This document shows, piece after piece, positions 52,946 to 62,923 of a DNA stretch of 64,000 bases. Source of the stretch: Paenibacillus doosanensis (GTDB lineage Bacteria > Bacillota > Bacilli > Paenibacillales > NBRC-103111); contig NZ_JANYUY010000011.1 of assembly GCF_025060755.1 (NCBI RefSeq), positions 1 to 64,000 on the forward strand, given 5' to 3'. How positions within the stretch are numbered: the stretch's first letter is position 1; the number at the start of each line of letters is the position of its first letter. The translations under genes and the position numbers were made by a program. The notes below the pieces were generated by a model. That model did no database searches and had not been told where the DNA came from. It saw nothing but the letters and a program-made list of their open reading frames with translations.

Positions 52946-53115
52946 GTTATACTGGAAAAAGGTTTCCATGTCAAGCGGCATTCCAGCAAGGTTATCCGTC
53001 AGCATTTCGCTGCAGTGCCTGAGGACGAACCAGGGCTCCTTCCGCCGACGAGACGGCGGCGCATTGAGAGGCTCGCAGCCAGTTCCTCCCCCGGCTCGAC
53101 CTCGATCCCTGCCGT

Positions 53116-56100
53116 TTACGGCTGCCCGGATGTTTGCAGCATCAGTGCCGGACGCAGCGTCTCATATACTTTCTCGCGGGAATACAGCTCCGCTTCCGCA
53201 TTCTGCCCCTCGGTATCGGCGACCAGAATCGAAGCTTGGCCGCCCCGCCGGCCGTTCACATAATCGGTCAGCTCCTGCGAGGACAGCGAGTAAGCCTGGA
53301 TCGTATTGCCTGTGACAGTGATGCTTCCCAAGTAGACTGCCGTCGAGCCGATGCCGGTCACCTGCGTCCCGCCGGCGGCATGATTGGGCGATGCGTTCCA
53401 GGTTAAGCCGCTCTCGCTCCATGAAGCGTCCGAAAGTCCGTATACGTCGAATCGGTATGCATCGTCCCCGGGATTGGCGTCGGTCAGTCTGCCGCTTAGC
53501 CGCAGCTGCGCGGAGGCGATGCCGCCGACTGCAGGCACGTTGAACTTATAATAGGCGATCGAAGCCGCGGTTCCGTCCGGACTCGTCGTCATTCGGAAGC
53601 TTTGCGCGTCGTTCGAGTCTCCCGCGCCGAAATTTGCATCCGGCCGGGAGCGGTCGGCCCAAGCGTCTTCCGCGGCGGCTGCCTGCCGGTCGAACACGGC
53701 CTGTACCGCAGAATTCACCAGCAAATCCGCGGCGATGTTGCCCGCAATCTCATTGTCCTCAAGAACGATCCCCGTACCCGCATCGATCTGAACGCCGGTC
53801 CGGTTGCCCGTTACCGTATTGCCGGCGATCCAAACATCGGCAGGGTCTCCGGCTCCGACATTGCCGTTGTTTTTGTCCCCCGCATCCCGCATCACGACGA
53901 TGCCTCTCGAACTCGGCCCCGAGAAACCGCGGATGACGTTATTTCTTATGATCGTTCTCGGCGCATTCAGTACTTCGATGCCGTCATCCGTAACGAACTC
54001 CCGCGTCGGTTCCAGCTCGGGATCGAACTCGATCAGATTGTTCTCGACAATCGTATCGGGCGAGCCCATCATTAATTGAATGCCGCGCAGCGAATTGCGG
54101 ATCACATTGTCGTGAATGTAATTGTACGGGCCGGATGCGTCGTGATTGCTCGGAGACGAACCGCCGGTATTGCCTACGCCGATGCCTCCGCCGTGCCAGA
54201 CGCCCGTCACCGTATTGCCATATACTTCGTTCAAATATTCGTCCTCGCCGTGCAAATCGATCGCATCCAGCGCCGTCCCGGTAAACGTGTTGTCTCTAAC
54301 GACGTTATTATGCGTATAAGCCTGCAGCAGCGCTCCGTGACGCAGCGCATTCGTGCCGTCAAATAAATTGTTCTGCACCACGTTCCAGCGGGAGTCGTTA
54401 TAATATCCGAGCCGGTCTTCCTTAAACACCCCTTGAATATCTACGCCGTAGCCGGCCCCGCCGCCTCCGATATCCGTAGCGTTGCGGAAGAGCGAATGCT
54501 GGACGACGACATCGTGAGCTTTGCTGATCCTCACGCCGAGCCGCTCGTACTTCTCCACCGTCACATGGTCGACCACGATGTTATGCGGCTCGTTATTCGT
54601 ATTCGTAGTGCCGGAAGAGCTGTCGTCAATGTAAATGCCGGATTTCGGCCCGCCGCGCTCCGGGCTGGAAACCGTCGTGTCGGTCGGATAAGCCCCCGTC
54701 CAAGAGGAGCTGATCGTCAGGTTGGAGATGACGATGCCGTTCTTGTTGATCGCCGCCATGACGCGGCTGTTGCTTCCGGTCAGCGAAGAACCGGCCCGAT
54801 TGTCGAAATCGGAAATCAAGATCGTCCCTTCCTGACTTTCTCCCCGCAGATTGACGCCGCTTTTCAGCACCAGGTTCGAGTTCGCATCTCCCGGAGCCGC
54901 CGTCTTCAAGTTATACACGCCATTGGGGAAATACAGCTCATCGCCAGGCTGAGCTTCGTCGATAGCCCGCTGTATGGCCGGACGGTCGTCCTCGCCGTCG
55001 GCCGGATCGGCGCCGTATTCGGCGGCGACATCGATCGTTCGGCCCGTCACCGCATTGGGCTGCGGCAGCAGATGAGGCGTTCCATCGGCGTTGTACAGCC
55101 CCGCTTTCAAATAAGGGACGGCCGTCGGAGCATGAGAGCCCGGTTCCTCGGCTACAGGCTCGAGGACGGCCCCGTTCGGATTGGGCGCATACACCTGAAG
55201 CTCTTGAATGCCGTTATACGCGGTCGCCGAGTTGCCTTCGCCGGTCAGCTTAATATAGCGCGCTTCCGTATCGGGAAGCTGCACAGCTTCCAATCCGGCG
55301 GAAGAACCGCTGCTTTGGCCCGTATATACCCTTGTCCATGCGAGTCCGTCATTAGACACGTCGAGATGGAACCGGGATGAACGGACGTCTCCTTTGTACC
55401 AGGCGATACCCAAATAACCGATTGAAGATACGGCGCCCAAATCGTATTGAATCCACTGTCCCTGACCGTTTGCGCCCCAGCGCGTGCTCAGCTTGTTGTC
55501 CGCCGAAGCTTGCGGCTTGTTGCCGTCGTCCGAGCTTGCCGTTATCCCCGCCGGATCGAGCGGGTATCTGGACCGGGGAGTAGCGCTTGCCGGAGCCGAG
55601 TCGTCGCTGCTCACCCCGCTGTCGTTAACCGCCTGAACGACATAATAATAGGTCGTTCCGTTCGACAGCGATCCGCTATCCTCCAGCGCGAGGGCATTAA
55701 GTCCGGCAGCGATCGGCATAAACGGTCCGGTCGGAGAAGCCGACCGCTTGACGGTATATCCCGCCGCTTCGTTCACCGGACTCCAAGCCACCTTCACTTT
55801 GCCATTGCCCGGGATAGCCGTAACAGCCGAAGGGGAGTCAGGAGGCGTCGACGGAGACGCGGCGACCTGCACGGACAACGGGCCTTCGCCCTGGGCGTTC
55901 ACTCCCGCCACGGCGTAATAGTAAATGTGTCCGGGGATCAGCCCGGTATCCGTATAAGAGAGCGCTGCCGCTCCGACCTCCCCGATCGTCTCGTAAGGCC
56001 CGCCCGGCTGCTCGCTGCGCTTGATACGGTAAGCGGTCACGTCGGCGGACGCGTTCCAGGTTAAGGCGGCCTGCGACAGGCCGACCACCGCGAACAAACC

Positions 56101-57108
56101 GGCCGGGGCCGCCGGCGGAACCGTTGAAGCCGTCGAAGCGGCCGTCAGTTCGCCCGACGGGAGTCCCTCCGCTTCGGGGCGATCCTCGGCGGACGCGACA
56201 GCCGATACGACATAGCTGTAAGCGGTCCCGTCAGGCACGAGGTCCGTGTACGAAGCTTCGCTGACGGTGGCAAGCGTCGTATACGGGCCGCCCGGAGAGG
56301 AGCTGCGCTTCACGGCATAGCGGCCGCCCGTTCCGTTCCAGCCGAGGCTGATCTGCCCGTCGACGGCGGCCATCGCCGCGAGTCCCGTCGGGGCCGGCGG
56401 CACGACGTTGACCGCGTACATATCGTCGAATGACGCCGCAGCTCCTCCCGCGGCGAAGAATCCGACCCGATTCGCAGCGGTGCCGCCGGGCGCTTCCGAG
56501 AGCGAAGTGTCCTCCGCGACGTAAAGCGTCGGACCTCCTTCCGCCGAACCGGCCAGCGATGCGCCGCTCACCGTCAGCTTCAACCGGTAATAGCGGTCCG
56601 CATCGAAGCCGGGGATGACGGCCGACTTCAACGTCGTGTTAGCGCCCGCCGCTCGCTTGCCGAGGCTGAGCTTCCCGTCCCGATTCAGCGATAACCAGTA
56701 ATAATTGCTGCTGTCTCTGTAGCGGGCCGTAATGCCGGCGGCGGCGGTCGTGTCGGATTTGACGAGCGCCGAGTAAGCGACATTGTTCCCTACGAAATCC
56801 TTGTTGTAGAGCAGCGTCGTGGAGGACTGCTGCCCCCCGATCCGGATGAAATGATTCGCGGCTTCGTCCGCGTCGGCCTCGACGGACCAGTTATTGGCGC
56901 TTGCATTGGCCGCCCAATGGTAGGCGGTGCTGCTGCTCGTGTTGAATACGGCGCTTGTGCTGAACCCTTGAAAGTCTTCATAGATGTCGGTCTCCGTTGT
57001 AACGGCGCGCGCCGTTCCGGGAAGCTGCGCCGCTCCGCAGAGGAGCAGCCCCGCCGTCAAGCAGCTGACGCTACTTTTCCAAAGCCATAACGATGGCTTG
57101 CTGCGCAT
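53116..57108 (-). CDS. Large secreted multidomain protein with right-handed beta-helix
   Basis: A 1330-residue secreted protein. Order: signal peptide (1-36, ending near GTARA), an N-terminal jelly-roll or LamG-like module (about 40-245), three fibronectin type III domains (about 250-540), an F5/8 discoidin carbohydrate-binding domain (about 545-670), a right-handed parallel beta-helix (about 705-1165) with the AAEYGADPADGEDDRPAIQ start of pectate-lyase-3-type enzymes and many N-x-I/V turns, and a C-terminal DNRLRE-like domain. It probably degrades an acidic polysaccharide outside the cell. It lies downstream of heparinase, SDR and SGNH genes in one direction. Catalytic residues could not be confirmed. 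The ATG follows AAAGGAG; repeat R copy 6 abuts it. Confidence 0.9.
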   Translation of the reverse strand: MRSKPSLWLWKSSVSCLTAGLLLCGAAQLPGTARAVTTETDIYEDFQGFSTSAVFNTSSSTAYHWAANASANNWSVEADADEAANHFIRIGGQQSSTTLLYNKDFVGNNVAYSALVKSDTTAAAGITARYRDSSNYYWLSLNRDGKLSLGKRAAGANTTLKSAVIPGFDADRYYRLKLTVSGASLAGSAEGGPTLYVAEDTSLSEAPGGTAANRVGFFAAGGAAASFDDMYAVNVVPPAPTGLAAMAAVDGQISLGWNGTGGRYAVKRSSSPGGPYTTLATVSEASYTDLVPDGTAYSYVVSAVASAEDRPEAEGLPSGELTAASTASTVPPAAPAGLFAVVGLSQAALTWNASADVTAYRIKRSEQPGGPYETIGEVGAAALSYTDTGLIPGHIYYYAVAGVNAQGEGPLSVQVAASPSTPPDSPSAVTAIPGNGKVKVAWSPVNEAAGYTVKRSASPTGPFMPIAAGLNALALEDSGSLSNGTTYYYVVQAVNDSGVSSDDSAPASATPRSRYPLDPAGITASSDDGNKPQASADNKLSTRWGANGQGQWIQYDLGAVSSIGYLGIAWYKGDVRSSRFHLDVSNDGLAWTRVYTGQSSGSSAGLEAVQLPDTEARYIKLTGEGNSATAYNGIQELQVYAPNPNGAVLEPVAEEPGSHAPTAVPYLKAGLYNADGTPHLLPQPNAVTGRTIDVAAEYGADPADGEDDRPAIQRAIDEAQPGDELYFPNGVYNLKTAAPGDANSNLVLKSGVNLRGESQEGTILISDFDNRAGSSLTGSNSRVMAAINKNGIVISNLTISSSWTGAYPTDTTVSSPERGGPKSGIYIDDSSSGTTNTNNEPHNIVVDHVTVEKYERLGVRISKAHDVVVQHSLFRNATDIGGGGAGYGVDIQGVFKEDRLGYYNDSRWNVVQNNLFDGTNALRHGALLQAYTHNNVVRDNTFTGTALDAIDLHGEDEYLNEVYGNTVTGVWHGGGIGVGNTGGSSPSNHDASGPYNYIHDNVIRNSLRGIQLMMGSPDTIVENNLIEFDPELEPTREFVTDDGIEVLNAPRTIIRNNVIRGFSGPSSRGIVVMRDAGDKNNGNVGAGDPADVWIAGNTVTGNRTGVQIDAGTGIVLEDNEIAGNIAADLLVNSAVQAVFDRQAAAAEDAWADRSRPDANFGAGDSNDAQSFRMTTSPDGTAASIAYYKFNVPAVGGIASAQLRLSGRLTDANPGDDAYRFDVYGLSDASWSESGLTWNASPNHAAGGTQVTGIGSTAVYLGSITVTGNTIQAYSLSSQELTDYVNGRRGGQASILVADTEGQNAEAELYSREKVYETLRPALMLQTSGQP

Positions 57109-57128
57109 GATTCAATCTCCTTTCGTTT

Positions 57129-57181
57129 CTAAGAGTGTGGTGAACAAGTCCGCTGCGGTGCCCATTTGATTTTCCAATCGC
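57129..57181. repeat. Gene-boundary palindromic repeat R, copy 6 (left half only)
   Basis: CTAAGAGTGTGGTGAACAAG, the CGCTGCGG block and CCCATTTGAT are present, then the copy stops at TCCAATCGC. Its end is about 20 bp from the start codon of the beta-helix gene, directly against the ribosome site. Confidence 0.75.
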
Positions 57182-57401
57182 ATGTAACCGCTATCATTAC
57201 ATCCCGGAAATCACCCCCTTTCCAACGCAAAACGCCTTCTTTCCCGGCGTTTCATCCGCTCCAATCGCAGTCTATCCGGCCATAACTGACATAACGGCAA
57301 AACAGCTTGGAGCTTGTACCGCAGGCTCCCCGGCGGGATCGTCGTCGCTCTCTTCCCGCAGTCGCCTGATGGTCCATCTCCAAGCTGTTCATATCCGAAG
57401 C

Positions 57402-59453
57402 TTATATTCGGTCCAACCGCAGCCCCTCGGCCGGGTCGAGCCGAGCCCGCCAGCGCTCGCCCGGCCAGCTGAGCTCGACGGCCCGCGTTCCCGCGGCGGC
57501 CGCTTCCGGGCCGGCGAATGCAGCAGGCCGGCTGCTGTCGCTGTACGCCGTCACGAACGAAGCGCTCGTGCCGTGCTGCCTGTGCAGCAGCCCGTTCATG
57601 CTGCGGGCCGGATTATCGGCCGGCCCGGGGGTTTCGGCGAGCATGATCCGCGAGCCCGGCGGCGCCAGCATCGACAACGCGGCGCCTTCTCCTCCCGCCG
57701 CCGCACTCATTTCGACGGAGCAGACACTCTCGCCGCTTCCCGCCGTCCATTCGGCCAGCGGGCGCACGAAGCGGTAAGGACCCTCTCCGTCGTCCAGCAG
57801 CCGGTTTGCCGGAGGCTGCCACAGCTCCCGGCGGTACGCGGGTTCAAGCCGCGGACTGTGCATCCACCAGTCGATCGTCGCTTCCGAATCGAGCTCCGCA
57901 ACGAACCAGTCGAGCAGCCAGCGATCGGTCAGCCACAGATGGCGCTCCAGTCTGCAGCCCGGATACGCTTCCGTCGAGCGCAGCCAGACGTACGTTCCCG
58001 ACTCGCCGTCTTCATACCGGACGAGCTCGCCGGTATGCGCCGCCTGCGACCGGTTGTTCACCGTCACCGTATTATGGCTCTGCGCGCAAGCATACCAATC
58101 TTTGCGCAGGCCCGATCCGTACGGCACCATCCCCAGCTCCGGCGCCAGCCAGCCGTCCCGGCCGGCTATGGTCAAATGCAGCTTGTCGTCATGGCCGTGC
58201 GAGCCGCCGTGCGGGCCGTAGTCGGCATAGAAGGACAAGCGTCCTCCCGGGCGGCGGCCGATAACGAATCCGGACGTCTCCAGCAGCCGGGAGCCCCTCT
58301 GCTTCGCCTGCGCCTCGTCTTCGGACCGCGCATCCGGCTCCCAGCTCCCTTGTCCGTACAGCAGCGCCTCCAGTCCCGCTCTCTGCGGACTGCCATACAT
58401 ATAGCGGTACGCTTCCCGGAGTATCGGAACGCAGCCCGCCTTGCCGTAACGGGCATAACCTATCTCCACGGTTTCGGCGATTTCCCGGGCGTACGGCACG
58501 CGCCGGTACGGTCCGTCATGCAGCGCAGGCAGCTCTCCCCGCTCGTTCGCCAGATCGGCCAGCACATCGAGCATGCCTTCGAACGATTGGCCCTGCTCGC
58601 CGCGCGCCGCATACAGATCGATACCGAAGCGTTCCGCCATCTCGGCGGCGATGAAATAGGCGCGCAGAACGAACACATGGTAATACGTCGTTCCTTCGTA
58701 CTCCATCTGATCCGGGTTGACGCCGATCGTAAGATGATGCTTCAAGCCCGCAAAGCCGTCGACTAGCTCCCGCATCTTGTTCTCATCGCGATTCCGCGCA
58801 TAGACGCAAGCGAGCGCCGCATTCAACCATGCCGTATAATTGCTTTCCGGCTTGCCCTGCTCCTCCGCAAGCAGCTTGCGCGCCTGCGTCATGCTCTCTT
58901 CCAGCATCGCGAAGAACAAATCCAGCTTCTCCGCTTCGGCGAACTCGTAGCCTTCGTCCGTCAGCAGCAGGCAGGCGCGCAGCAGCGTCGTCGCCCAAAT
59001 CGCTTCGGTCAGCGCCTGATGGAACGCCCTGCCTTTGAGCATCCACCCTTCCGCCTCCGGATGAACGGGATACTTCGGGAACTGCTCCGCATAGCGCAGC
59101 AGCACGCCAGCGCTCCAGTCGGCGTAACGCCGCCCCCGGCCTGCGGCATATAGCGCCGCCGCTTCAAGCGCGAAACGGGCGCATGACTGATGCTTCATCA
59201 CGAGCCAGGCGCCGCGGTACGGCTCGCCATGGAGCGCACAGCCGTAAGGACATAGAAACTCCGTCGCATCCTCCTCCAGAGGATCGAATAAAAGCTCCGT
59301 GTGATGCTCGGGACATACGTATTGATGCCACCAGCCGCCCGGCTCGGCGGGAATGACGGGCTCCGCGCCGAGGAGCGGAGCAAGCTCGCGCTCCAGCTGC
59401 CCGGCAATCTCTTCCGCCCAGCGGTATTGCTGCAATTTCTCCCCGATTCTCAT
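57402..59453 (-). CDS. Heparinase II/III family polysaccharide lyase
   Basis: A 683-residue protein with no clear signal peptide, so probably acting on imported oligosaccharides. The N-terminal half is an alpha/alpha toroid (NYTAWLNAALACVYARNR with the Asn of the lyase fold, and EYEGTTYYHVFVLRAYF). The C-terminal beta-sandwich opens with the family motif ADYGPHGGSHGHDDKLHL and SHNTVTVNN, with catalytic-type His and Tyr. It cleaves uronic-acid-containing chains by beta-elimination. The start overlaps the SDR stop by four bases (ATGA). It lies in an operon with SGNH and SDR genes. The specific polymer is unknown; pectin, alginate or glycosaminoglycan are options. Confidence 0.92.
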   Translation of the reverse strand: MRIGEKLQQYRWAEEIAGQLERELAPLLGAEPVIPAEPGGWWHQYVCPEHHTELLFDPLEEDATEFLCPYGCALHGEPYRGAWLVMKHQSCARFALEAAALYAAGRGRRYADWSAGVLLRYAEQFPKYPVHPEAEGWMLKGRAFHQALTEAIWATTLLRACLLLTDEGYEFAEAEKLDLFFAMLEESMTQARKLLAEEQGKPESNYTAWLNAALACVYARNRDENKMRELVDGFAGLKHHLTIGVNPDQMEYEGTTYYHVFVLRAYFIAAEMAERFGIDLYAARGEQGQSFEGMLDVLADLANERGELPALHDGPYRRVPYAREIAETVEIGYARYGKAGCVPILREAYRYMYGSPQRAGLEALLYGQGSWEPDARSEDEAQAKQRGSRLLETSGFVIGRRPGGRLSFYADYGPHGGSHGHDDKLHLTIAGRDGWLAPELGMVPYGSGLRKDWYACAQSHNTVTVNNRSQAAHTGELVRYEDGESGTYVWLRSTEAYPGCRLERHLWLTDRWLLDWFVAELDSEATIDWWMHSPRLEPAYRRELWQPPANRLLDDGEGPYRFVRPLAEWTAGSGESVCSVEMSAAAGGEGAALSMLAPPGSRIMLAETPGPADNPARSMNGLLHRQHGTSASFVTAYSDSSRPAAFAGPEAAAAGTRAVELSWPGERWRARLDPAEGLRLDRI

Positions 59454-60220
59454 CTCATGAACATCCCCCCGTTGATCTCGATCGTCTCTCCCGTCAAGTA
59501 ATCCGACAGCGGAGAAGCGAGGAACAAGGCGCAGTTGGCCACATCCTCGGGCCTCCCTTCGCGGCCGAGCGGAATTCCGGCTACGGTCGCTTTACGGGCT
59601 TGATCCGAAGTGAAGGTCGAATGGAAGGCGGTCTGGCCGATAAAGCCCGGCGAGAGCACGTTGACGCCGATCCCGTGAGGCGCGGCCTCCTTAGCCAAGC
59701 CTTTGGAATAAGCGAGGACGGCCGCCTTGCTCGCCGCGTAGACGGAAGCTCCCGGGCCGCCTCCGTTATGAGCGGCCAGCGACGCCATATTGACGATTTT
59801 GCCCTTTCCTTTGGCGATCATGCCAGGGAGCACGGCTTTGCACAGAAATACGGTGCTTTTTAAATTGACATCCATAATTTGGTTATACCGTTCCTCCGTC
59901 ATCTCCGCGTTAGGCACGCGCTCGATCATATGGCCGGCGTTATTCACAAGAATATCGACGGTCCCCCCGAGCGTCCTCTCCACTTGGGAGATCAGCGCTT
60001 CGATGCTGGCGATCCGGGTGACGTCCGCCTGGAAGCATTCCGCCGTGCCGCCTTCCTCCCGGATCGTGCGAACCGCCTGCTCGGCCGCCTCCCGCTTGCT
60101 CAAATAATTGATCGCCACCTTCGCGCCCGCCTGCGACAGCTTGCGCGCAATCGCGAAGCCGATGCCCGCGTTTCCTCCTGTCACCAATGCGATTTGTCCC
60201 GTTAAATCCGTCGTAATCAT
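59450..60220 (-). CDS. SDR family oxidoreductase
   Basis: A 256-residue classical SDR: TGGNAGIGFAIARK cofactor motif, NNAGHM, catalytic Ser in VNMASLAAH, and YAASKAA for Tyr and Lys, with the ending LTGETIEINGGMF. Its place between a lyase and an esterase suggests it reduces or oxidises the unsaturated uronate product (4-deoxy-5-keto-uronate reductases are SDRs of this size). This role is inferred from context. It overlaps both neighbours by four bases. Confidence 0.93.
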   Translation of the reverse strand: MITTDLTGQIALVTGGNAGIGFAIARKLSQAGAKVAINYLSKREAAEQAVRTIREEGGTAECFQADVTRIASIEALISQVERTLGGTVDILVNNAGHMIERVPNAEMTEERYNQIMDVNLKSTVFLCKAVLPGMIAKGKGKIVNMASLAAHNGGGPGASVYAASKAAVLAYSKGLAKEAAPHGIGVNVLSPGFIGQTAFHSTFTSDQARKATVAGIPLGREGRPEDVANCALFLASPLSDYLTGETIEINGGMFMR

Positions 60221-61275
60221 ATGGCTGCCTCCTCATGTCGTTTGTTGTTAAGCAATTGTTCCACCACCGGCCGCATCATCTCCGCCAGCCGTTCGCCCAT
60301 CGCGATATGACCGTAATCGGACGGATGAATGAGATCGCTCGTCAGCGACGTAAAGTCCGTCATAATGTCCGAGCCTTCCAGTAAATACAGCTGTCCCGCG
60401 CCCTTCGACGCCGCATAACGGCGCAATACGTCGTTAAATTGGCGTTCATTCTCGGTGAAGACGGCGGATCTGTCCTTGAAATAGCTCGCCCGGTTAGGGT
60501 ACATTGTCGTCAAAAAGATCGGTTTATCCGGATGCTTCTCCGCCAAGCGGTCGAGCAAGTAGCCGGCCCGCTCCTCGAACTGCTCCGGCGAAAACGTCGA
60601 GCGCATGTTGACGCCGAGCTCCAGAAAAGCCAGATCCCAATCCTTCCGCTCGGCCAGATGATCGGCCACCTCCGGCTCGCAATGGCAGGAGCCGCTCAGC
60701 CCAAGGTTCAGCGCATCGATCTGCAGCCTGCGGGCCGCTTGCTGAATATAGCCGTTGTAGTGGCTCAGCGCTCCGGCCCCCTGCGTAATCGACGAGCCGT
60801 ATGCGGCGAAGGTCAGCTGCGGCACCTCTTCCCGGGCCGGCGGCCGAATCTCGTGTCCGAACGCATCGATGTCGTAGAACACCGCGCCGAACCGTTCGCA
60901 GTACACCCGCCAGACGCGCGAGGAGAAGGCCGCATTGTTCAGCCTCTCCGGCTCCACCTCGGCGAAGCGCTCCGGAATTTCGAGCGATATCGTTTGGATG
61001 ACGCCGGCTTGCAGCGTATGGGCCGAATGAAAAAAATCGCCGCGAAACACCAGCACGCGCCCGTTCGTTTCCAGCGAAGACAGCGTAATCCGCACATGCT
61101 TCGCATCGGTTACGAAGCGCAGCTCGCAGCCGTTGGACTGCACGGCCTTCGTCCGGCCGTTTTCCGACAGCGCGTGGCGCACCCGCTTCGGGAAGCGGTG
61201 CAGCCGCAGCCCCGGCAGCAGCTCCCTTCGTTCCAGCTCCGTCACATTATGAAAAGCGATTCCTTGTTCTATCAT
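60217..61275 (-). CDS. SGNH/GDSL hydrolase (carbohydrate esterase candidate)
   Basis: A 352-residue cytosolic enzyme. An N-terminal jelly-roll of about 150 residues precedes the SGNH domain: Block I FAAYGSSITQGAGA (Ser), block II LGLSGSC (Gly), block III LELGVNMR (Asn), and block V DLIHPSDYGH (Asp and His). It likely removes acetyl or other esters from oligosaccharides before the lyase acts. It heads the three-gene overlapping unit after the binding protein gene at 61300. GAGGGA precedes the ATG. Confidence 0.93.
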   Translation of the reverse strand: MIEQGIAFHNVTELERRELLPGLRLHRFPKRVRHALSENGRTKAVQSNGCELRFVTDAKHVRITLSSLETNGRVLVFRGDFFHSAHTLQAGVIQTISLEIPERFAEVEPERLNNAAFSSRVWRVYCERFGAVFYDIDAFGHEIRPPAREEVPQLTFAAYGSSITQGAGALSHYNGYIQQAARRLQIDALNLGLSGSCHCEPEVADHLAERKDWDLAFLELGVNMRSTFSPEQFEERAGYLLDRLAEKHPDKPIFLTTMYPNRASYFKDRSAVFTENERQFNDVLRRYAASKGAGQLYLLEGSDIMTDFTSLTSDLIHPSDYGHIAMGERLAEMMRPVVEQLLNNKRHEEAAI

Positions 61276-61299
61276 CCCGGTTTCCCTCGCTTCTTCCGG

Positions 61300-62634
61300 T
61301 TATTTTTTCTTATCGGCCTCTATCGCTTTATTAGCTCTCTCTTCCGCTTCGCGTAAAGCGGTATTCTCGTCCTTGCCTCCGTCTACGGCGACAAGCGCGT
61401 TCAGCATCTCTTTGTCGGCGATCGCCTGGTACTCCGTTTTCTCCGTCGGATCGGCGAATTTGGCGGGCAGCAGCGCCTTGATATTTTTTCCTTTCATGTA
61501 AGGATCGTCGGCGGCGAAGGTTTTCATCAGCTCGGTCTGATTTTTCAAAATCGAAAAATTGCCCGCCTTCACAAAATATTGCTGGAATTCATCGGAAGTC
61601 ACATAATCGAGTACTTGGAAGGCAGCGTCCTTGTTTTTGCTCTCTTTGGATATGTAGAAATAGGTAGGGTACGATTGCGGGCCTACGCCGGGCTTTTCCT
61701 TGAATACAGGGAGTTGAACGACATCCCAATTGACCGTATCCTTGAACGTTTTTGCGGTCGTGCTGAGGGCGGCGAACATGGCGACGTTCTGATCCTTATA
61801 GAAGGGCTCCTGCTGGCTGACCAGATTGTACTTATGATCCAGAAGACCGTTGCCGGGAATTTTGTAGAAGCGCGCCAAATTTTCAAAAGCCTGCCTGAAC
61901 GCGTCGGACGTGTACGCCGCCTTGGAGGTCGCCGGATCGATATGGGGAGCCGACAGCTGATTCAGCTGCATCAAATGCTGCACCGACATCGTCATGCCTT
62001 TGTACTGCTGGCCGTTTTCGCTGCGCGTCATCGTTTTGGCCAAATCGTACGCTTCATCCCATGTCATGCCGTCGGTCGGATAAGGAACGCCGAACTTGTC
62101 GAACAAGCTTTTGTTGTAAAAGAGCGCTCCCGACGTCGTGCTGACGGGAAGCCCGTAGATGCCGCCGTCCGCCAGCTGCCGCTGGATGTCGATCGTCGAA
62201 GGCTCAAGCCGCGACAAATCGTAGTTGTACTTCTTGATCAGGCCGCTGATGTCGTCCTGCATCTCGTAGGCAAGCAGGAAATTCGAGGTCAAGCCGATGG
62301 AAGTAATCAAAATATCGATCGTCTGACCCGAAGTAATGACGGCCGGCAGCGTCTGCGCATCCTTCTGGGGAATAAACTTGAGCGTATAGCTCGGAAACTT
62401 CTTCTTGATCTCGTTGCCATAGGTTTCCATGAACTGCTGCTCCGTCCAGCCGTTGATGCATACGTAGAATACAAGCTCCGTCGGCGTCTCGCTCACCTGC
62501 TTCACCAGATCGGAGCCCCCGGCATCGGCATCGCCTTTCGCCGTCTCCGCAGCTTTCGGCCCCTGACAGGCCGAGAGCGACGCTGCCAGCATACCGGCGG
62601 CAAGAACTGCGAGACATTTACGTTTGGTCCGCAT
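61300..62634 (-). CDS. Extracellular solute-binding lipoprotein, family 1, without permeases
   Basis: A 444-residue lipoprotein (lipobox LSAC, Cys23) with TELVFYVCING opening the mature fold and the motif FDKFGVPYPTDGMTW shared with two other orphans in the window. It heads the polysaccharide cluster and is 25 bp before the SGNH gene, so it probably captures the oligosaccharide that the lyase and esterase process. No permease lies in the window. AAGAGGAGGG precedes ATG 62634. A promoter with ideal spacing is upstream. Confidence 0.93.
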   Translation of the reverse strand: MRTKRKCLAVLAAGMLAASLSACQGPKAAETAKGDADAGGSDLVKQVSETPTELVFYVCINGWTEQQFMETYGNEIKKKFPSYTLKFIPQKDAQTLPAVITSGQTIDILITSIGLTSNFLLAYEMQDDISGLIKKYNYDLSRLEPSTIDIQRQLADGGIYGLPVSTTSGALFYNKSLFDKFGVPYPTDGMTWDEAYDLAKTMTRSENGQQYKGMTMSVQHLMQLNQLSAPHIDPATSKAAYTSDAFRQAFENLARFYKIPGNGLLDHKYNLVSQQEPFYKDQNVAMFAALSTTAKTFKDTVNWDVVQLPVFKEKPGVGPQSYPTYFYISKESKNKDAAFQVLDYVTSDEFQQYFVKAGNFSILKNQTELMKTFAADDPYMKGKNIKALLPAKFADPTEKTEYQAIADKEMLNALVAVDGGKDENTALREAEERANKAIEADKKK

Positions 62635-62699
62635 TCGTAACCCTCCTCTTATGATACTGCCCCTCCAATTTTATTAACCCTTATCTGACTCACAAAATC

Positions 62700-62728
62700 A
62701 ATATAACCGATATTGGAAGCGCGGTCAA
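62700..62728 (-). promoter_or_regulatory. Promoter of the polysaccharide cluster
   Basis: TTGACC (62723-62728), 17 bp, TATATT (62700-62705). ATCGGTTTATA upstream and ATCGGTTATA over the spacer and -10 form a direct repeat that could be a regulator site. Confidence 0.65.
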
Positions 62729-62784
62729 TATGTTATAAACCGATTTTGTAGGTTAAATATGAGTTAATTTCTTTTTTTCAGCAA

Positions 62785-62804
62785 CAAAAAAACGCCTTCG
62801 GCGT
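62785..62804 (-). terminator. Terminator 2 of the right-end gene
   Basis: ACGCC-GAAG-GCGT followed by TTTTTTT on the minus strand, the second of two tandem terminators after the gene at 62924. Confidence 0.7.
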
Positions 62805-62855
62805 CGTTGAACATCATACGGATGCGTATATTTTCGATGAGCATACATGACATGC

Positions 62856-62897
62856 AAAAACCCGGGACGCCGTCTTCTGCCGGCTTCGCCCCGGGTT
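62856..62897 (-). terminator. Terminator 1 of the right-end gene
   Basis: AACCCGGG and CCCGGGTT arms with a GC-rich inner stem, followed by TTTTTGC on the minus strand, 27 bp past the stop codon at 62924. Confidence 0.7.
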
Positions 62898-62923
62898 GAA
62901 TAAGTGCTGGTTGCGGTGCATTT

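Noticed and set aside
52968-53315. Plus-strand frame between argS leader and the beta-helix gene
   Set aside because: Arg- and Ser-rich product overlapping the 3' end of a clear gene; no start signal.
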